Positions 52,901 through 61,174 of a stretch of 64,000 bases of DNA are shown one piece after another. Position 1 is the stretch's first letter; each line of letters starts with the position of its first letter. The translations under genes and the position numbers were made by a program. Location: assembly GCA_013398015.1 (NCBI GenBank), contig VZRR01011618.1:496001-560000 (forward strand), given 5' to 3'. Source of the stretch: Oreocharis arfaki (Eukaryota; Chordata; Aves; Passeriformes; Paramythiidae). Under the pieces are notes generated by a model. The model saw only the letters and a list, made by a program, of their open reading frames with translations, was not told the DNA's origin and ran no database searches.

Positions 52901-55096
52901 GGCAAGGACCTGGAAAGTATATTATGCTAACACATGACATAGCATTATTCATACAAATGACAGAAAGAAGTGAGGCTGGAGAGAGCAATTCCCCCGTGTG
53001 CAATACTTCTTTTGTTAGTTCAAATTATAGATGATATAGCTAACAGTTATTACTTCAGGAAGAGAGACGCCATGAAGCCAGGCCCTCACGAGCTGGTGTA
53101 GTACCAAGTCTTCCCCAACTGATTAAAGAGATCATAAAAGCTTTCTTCCCAATCCCTAATGACTTGTTTTAAATAAATTTATTTTAAAACCTTAAATCAT
53201 AGGTTTACAGATCCTCTCTATTTAATCACTGTAAATGTCACTGAAATATCAGACAAGATACCTGTATGACAAGAGGGAATCAATTTCCTCTCTTTCCCCA
53301 GAGTGTCTTTGGTTTTCAGTTTAAATTGTCAAACTTATATCAACTCTATCCTGGCCAGATGATGTTATAATTAAACACCCTGTGATTCTCAAGCCCTCAT
53401 GATGCTAAACTGTCTCTCCCTTCCATCCAGCATCTCAGGGACAGGCCTGGCACAGAGCAGGACATGCTGCTGATGCTGGGAGCCCTGCACAGGCACTAGG
53501 CTTTTCCTGCCATGCAACCAGAGGGGTGCGTGGCTCCCCCCAAAATCGCCTCTTCATCAGAGCACATTCACAAAGGTAGTAACTAGGACACAATCTGGCT
53601 CGGTGTTTAATAACTCCATCATTATGCTGTGAATTTGCCCTGGTTGTTTACGTCTGAGTGGGAGCACGACTTGGGCACTGCAGTTACAATGATGCCAATT
53701 TGTTACATTCTCCTGATGCTGATAGTTAATGGTAAAGTTTTGGGAAAAGATTTCTTTCCTATATGATACAACATCTGCACAGAGTCATTCTTCTGCCACT
53801 AACAGGACACCATTTGACAGTTATAGTTTACTAACAATAGCCTCAGAGTAGACGTTTTGACTGATCCTTTGTCATGTTTTTACCTTCACAAGGTGTAAGC
53901 AGGCATGTAATACAGGTCTGGCAGCTACAGGTAATCATTCAGCAAATCATACTGCTAGCCAAGAACAAACAAGGAATATTATGCCAGTAAATCTCATCCA
54001 TTACAACAGGAAGCATGGATGTGTTATATTAGATAGTTTTTGCAGTAAATTTGCAGCAGTGAAAGTGAGGAATTTGACCCCCACTGAGAGAGGCTCTTAA
54101 AATAAAGAAGTGAATCATCCAAAATATCATCATGCCTTGTGCATAGAGCTACACTAAAATCATACAGATCCTTGATCAGAAGTGCAAATTGGTAATACAA
54201 CCTGAAAAGCCCATGCAGTGAGACACGCCACAAACTGTTAATCGTTAAATGAGCAATTGCTGGACTTGTTAATTTCTAAAAGAGATGAAAGGAATCTCAT
54301 CTTCTTTATCCACAATTTAACAAGCAAAACAAACCTCTGAGCATTACAACACTAGGTGTAATCAACCCACCAGACAGCACTAAGTTAAAACAATGGCTCA
54401 GATATCACTAAGCCTCTTACAGGAGTTCAGTCAAATCCAGACTTATTTGGATTACATGGTAGTTTAGGAAATACTGTAGTGAGGATCATTTAACTTACAA
54501 TCAAACCCAAAGAATATGAATTTTTTCTTCCCTTACAAGCAAAAAAAAAGAAAGAATTACATCAGAATTACATTACAAAAAATTGCTCAACTGAGCCAAC
54601 CTGTAGCCAGCCTGGAAGCTTAGTGACTCCATTTCTGTGCCAAGCCATGTTTGAATAACGGTCCTTGTCTGCTGCTCCTGAGGCTGAGGACACTCAAGAG
54701 GCAAGAGAAGCTGCTTATTTCAGGAAAAGGTACATCTCATCTTGTGCAACAATAGCCCACTTTGGCTCTGATCTTGGGGTCTGGAAAATAGAAACTAGAT
54801 GATAAGGAAAAGCACTGATGAGACTTCAAGGAAGTCTTATCATAGCCTTCTGTGCTTTCAAGCTGGTTTATTTGCTCACAAATTTTGAAGGAAGTCCATC
54901 AAAAAAAGAGAGAATGGCAAACCCACTGAGCCCAGAGAGCTGGGAGCTCAGCATCTGGCTCTAAGCTGTGGATGCTCCACAACTGGGCATGCACATGAGC
55001 AAAGCAGACCCAAAGCCCTACACGAGCTTTAGCAACAAACATCTCAATTTCCATTTATGCAAACAAGGACTGCAGAGATTCAGCATGTCTGAAAGT

Positions 55097-55127
55097 AGGC
55101 ATGTGTTAAAGACATGTCCATATATGG
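55097..55127 (+). promoter_or_regulatory. Candidate p53-family and SRF (CArG) site pair
   Basis: AGGCATGTGT (55097-55106) and AGACATGTCC (55110-55119) resemble two p53/p63 half-sites with a 3-bp spacer; the second fits the RRRCWWGYYY rule fully and the first has one misfit. CCATATATGG (55118-55127) is a perfect CArG box, the site bound by serum response factor, and shares its first CC with the second half-site. Such motifs also arise by chance, and no promoter or gene is nearby. Confidence 0.25.
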
Positions 55128-56708
55128 ATTTAAATGTCTAAGTTTTTTAGAATGCTGTGCTGAAAACATTGGCCCTTTCTCCTCATAACTGTTAGCACCC
55201 GGTAACTCTTTAGATTGAAGCAAGAGATTTCTCTTTTACTTCATTCTTTTGACAATGTGGCATCGCTGGCTTCAAATGAACTATAACAGAGTAAATCCAA
55301 GTGTTAACAGTGAAAATTTAGGCCCTAAAATTATATTTAGTAACTAAACACTGCTGGAGTAAATAAACCAGAAGACTTGCCTAGGAGAACAATTTAACCA
55401 GCACTGTCTGTGCTTTTGCTGGGCAGTAAAGGCCAACTTGTGGATGTTGTGACAAAGCTCAGCTTGAAGCTATTAATTTTCCAACATGACATACTGTGAT
55501 GCCGATCTAAAAGTTGTGAATTAGGAGATGGAAAGAATTCCTGACTTTTAGATTCCATCACATATTTTCATGGTGGGGTAAAAAAGAAAAAGTTTTGTTC
55601 TCCTCATCAGAGGACTGTTGTGTCCTTAGGGAGAGCTTTCTTGTTGTTCAGGATTGCCATCTTCCCTGTGTAGTGTCAGTCAGCCCTGCACTGTGACTGT
55701 ACAACTCTGTACACAGCTTGCACAGCTGCTAAGAACCACTACAACATGGCAGTGAGGTTAAAAGGAAAACTGCACCACTGCAAACTTCACCTCAAGTTGA
55801 AAGGTAAATTCTTTTTGTTTTCTGGATCATGCATCATCATCACAAATCATTTCAAGTCCAGTGTTGTGTAAATCCATTACCCATTAATTATCTCTCCTGC
55901 GTCATCTGGCCAACACTACTCCCTTTCTGGGGCTGTACATGTGTCACTGGGAGCATACTTTGAAGACATAAGTTTATCCAGGTGGCTTTGCAAGATCAAT
56001 GCGGGTAACAGTAGTTCTGATAGTGCAGAAACAACAGAAACTTTCAGGTTTTTTGGCTGGACTTGTAGAGCAGAGTAACAAACACCCAAGACCTGACTTT
56101 CACTATGTTCAGGGCAAGACCAGTCTATGTAATTTCTTTACAAAGAACTGTATCTTAATCACTGGGAATGTCATGGCCTGGAGAAAAGGAAACAAGGAAG
56201 GCTTAGAGCAGCACAAAGGAAGTGTTAAAACACCCACATAATTTTGCCTGCACGCTGTGTCTGCCAGGGATGGGCTGAGGTCTTTGGTCCAGCTCACAGA
56301 GCTGTGCCGGTTTCAAGGGTTTCATGTCAATGCAATTAAACCAGGACAACTGTGCTGATGAGGCTGTGGATGCAGCATTTATAAGTAAAAAAGGTAAAGC
56401 TGCTTGACAGATTTATACTAGTCTTTTCAAGGACAGGGTGAGCACAGCTGCTCTGGTAGAGGTGCATCCGTGCAAGGGCCTTTGGTCAGAAGAGCTGTGG
56501 TGGATAAAGGAGCTCAGCAGTGACAACCACATGCCACTGAGGCTCCAAATAGTCCAGGAAGTGACTGAAAACCTCACATCAAAAAATTCACATCTTTCCC
56601 CACTGGCTTTCTGAGCACTGAACCATCACCTCCAAGACCAGTTTATCCTCAGGCCCTGCTAAGTGGGAGTGCTGGCGTGACAAGTACACGTGAACAGCCC
56701 AGAGCTGC

Positions 56709-56764
56709 TCTCAAGGAAGTCAGTGACAAAGTTCCCAGTGATCTTGATGGAAACAGAACCTGGC
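56709..56764. mobile_element. Fragment of an old palindromic MITE-like repeat
   Basis: The order CAAGGAAGTCAGTGACAAAG (about 56712-56731), GTTCCCAGTGATCTTGATGG (about 56731-56750), then AACAGAACCTGGC matches the remembered reptile/bird pattern in which a GAAGTCAATGG-type segment is followed by CCCATTGACTTCAATGG and a terminal GGCCC-type end. The two halves are partly self-complementary. It may begin as early as 56651 (AGGCCCTGC). Confidence 0.45.
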
Positions 56765-56959
56765 ACAAAATGCTGCAAGTCATTGCATGATCTCATTGTG
56801 ACAGTACTCTGAGAAAATCAATATTTAGGTTGAATTTCATTTTGCAAATTGAATCAAGGATTAAATTCCTCTGTCTTGCAGGAATTGTCTCTGCCTTACA
56901 AGATACCAGAAGGAGAAGAAGAAATAACTCAAATGTGCCTCATAATCATTTGCATGTAT

Positions 56960-57120
56960 TCTAGGACCACACCACTTAAATTCCTTAATCACACATTTAA
57001 CATTATTTCAGGGCATTAGTATAAAGATTGATTGACTTAATTGTGCATTTCATATTACGTCATGGTGATTTATTTTAGGTGTCTCTTAAACTTCAAACTC
57101 ACTGCGATTGCAGTGCTTAG
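56960..57120. promoter_or_regulatory. Candidate conserved non-coding element with HOX/PBX- and CRE-like motifs
   Basis: Within about 50 bp are GATTGATTGAC (about 57026-57036), TTACGTCA (57055-57062, CRE/PAR-bZIP-like) and TGATTTAT (57066-57073, matching the HOX-PBX composite consensus). The surrounding sequence is AT-rich, mixed and repeat-free. The motif cluster is visible directly; enhancer function is inference. Confidence 0.3.
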
Positions 57121-58686
57121 ATTTGGGGAAGTTCTAATAAAATATTCCCCCACCCTCCCCAGCCCCCACTGGGAGGAAGACCTGTCTGGGATTCTATAAA
57201 CTCAAATGGTACTCTGGGTGTTTAATTCAGCAGACAGTTTGGCCCAAAGAATGCAGAAAAGGTCAGGATGGGAAAAAGGAACAGCGTGTTCCAGCCTGGA
57301 AAGCAGGTCCGAAGGACATCGAACCACTCCTTACTTGTACTTAGATTAAAACAGCTGATATTGGGAGTGTCCTGAGCGCTCTTATTCACTCTACCCCTGC
57401 TAGAAAATCATATGATGTGCTGAGCAGGAATGTTAACTTTAAATCACAGTACAAGCAAACATTTTTAGAAAGAGATCATGTCTAGTGGGTTGGACAAAGG
57501 GTGCTGGAAGCCACTAACTCAGTGATGGAGGTGTGACCCTAGCACTGCACCCCACCACCCCTTTGGTAAGGTGTTTACCTGCCCCATTCCTCATGTTCCA
57601 AAGGGCAATGAGATTTACTGAGTTTGATAGGCAAGAGGAATTAATTACTGACCAGGTTCTTCCCTTAGCTATCTTGCAACTCTGATTTCACCATCAGTCT
57701 TGACTGCAAACATGAACATTTGTTTCACTGTTCAATTATCAGACCTCAGGAAACCAAAACACTTTCCCCAACATTAGAAGAAACAGAGATGTAATATTAA
57801 AAATAATCTGGACCATATTTACTGCTATCTGATTTAGAGCTAGCTCTACCCACCTGCTTCCTTCCTGCTCCCAGCTTCAATAAAACACTCCATTCATCTT
57901 TGTTTCCTCGAGGTCCCCATATATCATAGGTTACACTCCAGTCCTTGTTTCCTCAGTTTGATTTTTATGCTTACTTATCAGCTACATTTTCAGATTATTC
58001 AGTGAACTTTATTCTTCTATCTTTTTAGAAACTGATGAGAGCTAAAACAACTTTTGCTATTAAAAGCACAGCCAAATAAAAAAAGAACATTTTACTTTGG
58101 AGAGAATCCATTTGGATGCAGTCACTCTGTTCTAGAAGCTCTAAACAGCTTGATCCAGGAGACCTGCTAAAAAGAAACGTAATTTCTACTTATAGCAAGC
58201 TGAAGAACTTTTCCCTTGGAGATTACATCACTTTGATTGGATGTTATGTTTTCCATCCTGATCTCCCTAGTAAAGTGAAACTGTAGGAGAAACATATTGC
58301 TCACTGAAAAGCTGCATCCAGAACTACTGCAAAACAGGGAGAAAAGTACCAGAGGAAATAGAAATCACTTGAGCAAAATTCTTTTCTGATTCACCCCTAC
58401 ATGGTCAGGTTCAGTTGGAAAGAGCTGACTTCAGTACAGGAAAGACAAATTCCGTAACATTTTCCTTTGAATATTCACTCCTAAAAATGTTCAAAAACAA
58501 ACTCAAAAGATGAAACAACTCCAGCACGAAATCAAGAACAAATAACCAACTGAAATCCACTACTAACATTACAAAACATTTATTTTTGTTTATACTGTGT
58601 GCATATAAATAGAACACAGTGCAAGCACTACTCTGAGGCAAAGAGAAGGTTGCACAAAATAGCATTCAAAAATCAGGAAATGCCAG

Positions 58687-58714
58687 AATTAAGGTTACCC
58701 AGGCAACCTTAATT
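58687..58714. promoter_or_regulatory. Near-perfect palindrome centred on an RFX/X-box site
   Basis: The arms AATTAAGGTTACC (58687-58699) and GGCAACCTTAATT (58702-58714) are inverted repeats with one mismatch in 13 bp around a 2-bp centre (CA). The core GTTACCCAGGCAAC (58694-58707) fits the RFX-family X-box rule GTTRCC-N2-RGYAAC, with both half-sites intact. RFX factors bind such sites as dimers and control ciliary and MHC class II genes, among others. The symmetry continues seven bases beyond the X-box on both sides, more than RFX binding alone needs. No gene start is visible nearby, so a distal element or a chance palindrome remain possible. Confidence 0.5.
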
Positions 58715-59255
58715 TTACCCCCCGTGCATATGCATTTTTACAACACAGCCCTTCAATACACCATAGCATTCCATTTCTCATATAGTATCACATACAGAAG
58801 AAAGCTCATAACAGCAAATGCCAGTTTGGCATGTTGTACATGTTGGTGGCTTTTCCTACAGGGAAGAAACAGATTAGGTTGTAGTATTTCTTATTGCAAC
58901 AGTGAATTAATTTCACTCAAAATTTAGCATGAAAATGTACCTTGGAAAACAGAAGAGGATTTTTATCTTGGCATAAAGCATGATACTAACATATTTAAAA
59001 TAAATATACCTGTATGGGCAATGTAGTCTTTGCTCACAGGTAAAATTCATGTTCTCTTGTGCTAAACAGATACCATGTTTGCATGTTCGTAGTCAAAAAA
59101 AAGCCTGGGATATTGCCCAGAAGAGAGTAGATGAATTAACTGAGACAAATCCAGAATTTGTTAGGCTTTGCTAATGCTTTTCTTCAACAGGTGAAGGGCT
59201 GTTCCAAGGAAAAAATACACCAGTCCCTGTGAAACAACAGAAATCTCCTTTTCTG

Positions 59256-59502
59256 AAGAGGAATGGCTTTAAAAGGAGAGTAGGTTTAGATTAGATATTA
59301 GGAAGAAGTTCTTCACTTTAAGGGTAGTGAGGCATGGAAACAGGTTGCCCGGAGAAGCTGTAGCGCCCCACCTCTGGAAGTGTTCAAGACCAAGCTGCAT
59401 TTGAGCAACCTGGGACAGTGGAAGGTGTCCCTGCCCATGGCAGGGGGTGGAATGAGATGAGCTTTAAGGTCCCTTCCAACCCAAATCATTCTGATTCTAT
59501 GA
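59256..59502 (+). mobile_element. CR1 LINE, 5'-truncated 3' end
   Basis: This is a clear avian CR1 3' end. Landmarks in order are TTTAGATTAGATATTAGGAA (about 59287-59306), GAAGTTCTTCACTTTAAGGG, AGGTTGCCCGGAGAAGCTGT (59342-59361), TGGAAGTGTTCAAGACCAAG, GGAAGGTGTCCCTGCCCATG (59421-59440) and GGTCCCTTCCAACCC (59468-59482). It ends in the short ATTCTGATTCTATGA terminal repeat typical of CR1. Only the last ~250 bp are present, with no reverse-transcriptase or endonuclease frame, so it is dead on arrival from incomplete reverse transcription. Its good preservation makes it by far the youngest LINE in the window. Confidence 0.93.
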
Positions 59503-60065
59503 CATGTAAACCATAGAGCTGTAGAGAGAAAAAATACATGTACAGGAATGAAATTAATAAACTTCACAGCAGTTGATAAAATTAAGGAACCCTTACTAAC
59601 AATAAACCAAATGAAAATATAAATTCCCTCCTTTCCCACGGAAGCTGATGAATAAAGAAACACAAATGAAAACATCTAAGACTAACTATAGGGGTGCATC
59701 TTAGTTCAGGGGACCTACTTCACTCCTGTTTTACCAAGGATCTCAGGCATTTCTGAAACACCCATAGAAAAACATCAATTAATTGTGTTTCTCTTATTAG
59801 CACATTAAACCATTCAGCATCAGGACAACTTTCCTGAGAAGGCAAATGGTTATTCATGGGACCAGATAAGCCAAAGAGAAATGCAGTGCATGGCTTCTAT
59901 TCCCCATGGAAACAGGCACTGTAATTCCCCAATACACAAAAGTCTCTCCCTTGTCCTTCTGCCCTTCAACAGCACGGGGCAGATAGTGCTCCAGCTGAAA
60001 TCAATTTGAAAATTCCTTCAATCCCATCAGAACAGATCCAAAATTAGTCCAGCACAGAACAGAAC

Positions 60066-60322
60066 AGTGTGCTTGGGAGCACTGAACCTGGACCAAAGAG
60101 ACTTGGCTGCACTCCTCATCCTTGCCTGCCACTTCAAGCAAGCTGTGTCCCTTCTGCACAGCTCTCTTTCTTTGCCTGCCAGCTTTCCCTTATCTTCCTA
60201 GTTGCATTACAAGCTCTTTGGGGCAAGCTTCCTCTCCAGGTACCTGTTTGCATAGTGCACAGCGTACTTAAGCTCAGTCAAATAATAATGAAAATATATT
60301 ATACAAATAATAATGAAAAACA
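60066..60322 (+). mobile_element. Nearly full-length ancient MIR/L2-tailed SINE
   Basis: The whole SINE plan can be followed in order. A head like GGAGCACTGAACCTGG (about 60076-60091) and GAGACTTGGCTGCACTCC (about 60099-60116) comes first. A core follows with GCCTGCCACTTCAAG and AGCTGTGTCCC and a CTCTCTTTCTTTGCCTGCC part in place of the CTCTCTGTGCCTCAG segment. An L2-type tail then reads ATTACAAGCTCTTTGGGGCA (about 60207-60226) and TGTTTGCATAGTGCACAGCG (about 60245-60264). It ends in AAATAATAATG-type repeats (60279-60322). Each part is diverged, but the order and length fit. This tail type is abundant in turtles and crocodiles and scarce and old in birds. Confidence 0.6.
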
Positions 60323-60418
60323 TAGCAATGAGGAAAAAAATCAACTAAAGCAAAGACCTTGACTTGGGCAAAATAATCCATGGCTTGGATAGGCACAGCT
60401 TGTGACAGGTTCTTTCAT

Positions 60419-60479
60419 ACTCCTATTAAGTTGATGGCAAAGTTCCCATTAGCCTTAGTGAGAGCAGGATCAGACCCAG
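60419..60479. mobile_element. Old MITE-like repeat fragment
   Basis: ACTCCTATTAAGTTGATGGC, then AAAGTTCCCATTAGCCTTAG, then a GAGAGCAGGATCAGACCC end follow the same remembered reptile/bird pattern as 56709-56764, finishing in a CAGGATCAGGCCC-like terminus. The left terminus was not found, so this is half an element. It lies about 100 bp after the SINE at 60066-60322. Confidence 0.55.
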
Positions 60480-61142
60480 GCTGTGTACACTGAAAACTTC
60501 CAAAAGGCCAAAATTTGTCTAGCTTGAATGACACACTGCATTTAAGTTTCTACGGAAATTTGAAATTCCTACAGAGTGTGGGATGCAGTCAGTCCTGAAC
60601 CACAAGATATATCCACTTCCAAGCATAGAGGCTCCTCAGGGACGCAGGCACCTCAGAAGCACTGGATCTTTTATGAGAAACTTCATCCAGCCAATAATAC
60701 TTACAACAAAAATAATATTTTCCATTCTCACATATTGCTAAGTTGTAAACTGTTCCTTAGATACCTGCACATGGAGTTTATGAGAAACACATGTAAAATC
60801 CTGACAAGCAAACCCTGTTTATACCTTTATACAAAATAACTATTGAAAGGACCAATTTTCAAAAGATGCCTATTGGGACCTGTCAATTATGCAGTGTGCC
60901 AAAGTCATCATCAAGAAATGCACTTCAGATGCTGCTCTGCCTTCCCTGAGATGCCACCACCTGTAACATCCTTTGCTTTCTTCCCAGTGCAGGCAGCACT
61001 CTGATGGTTGCTTCAAATGTTATTAAGACTCAACAACAGCTTGTTGAGCTTTCCCAGTAAAACAGGGGGAAATTCTCAGGTTTGAGAGAATTCCTCATAG
61101 TGTCCGCTGTCTGGTTTAAATCATGCCTGGAGGAACACCACA

Positions 61143-61174
61143 TCTTTGCCATGTTCACTGGGACATGGCAAAGA
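61143..61174. repeat. Perfect 12-bp inverted repeat (hairpin)
   Basis: TCTTTGCCATGT (61143-61154) and ACATGGCAAAGA (61163-61174) are perfect inverted repeats around an 8-base loop. A perfect 12-bp pair this close is not expected in a window of this size by chance (roughly a few in a hundred, assuming equal bases). It is too short for a pre-miRNA of usual size and the flanks do not extend the stem. No element or gene that would explain it was recognised. Confidence 0.8.

Larger units (their letters stand above)
49131..56708. other. Gene-less unique sequence
   Basis: No gene was recognised. Open frames are at most 108 codons. A decanucleotide simple repeat (49899-49940) and a CArG/p53-like site pair (55097-55127) are listed separately, and T13 lies at 51131-51143. 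A segment at about 56304-56600 vaguely resembles an old avian LTR (it opens TGTGCCGGTTTCAAGG), but no repeat structure or terminus could be confirmed. GC-richer unique patches occur at 49440-49850 and 53400-53560. Confidence 0.55.
57121..61142. other. Unique sequence between the listed repeats and motifs
   Basis: Outside the separately listed palindrome, CR1, SINE and MITE-like fragment, nothing coding was recognised. The longest frame (59313-59675, -, 120 codons) largely reads through the complement of the CR1 element and is not a gene. Confidence 0.6.

Noticed and set aside
59313..59675. 120-codon open frame on the minus strand
   Set aside because: It reads through the complement of the CR1 3' end and its flank, so it is a by-product of the repeat.
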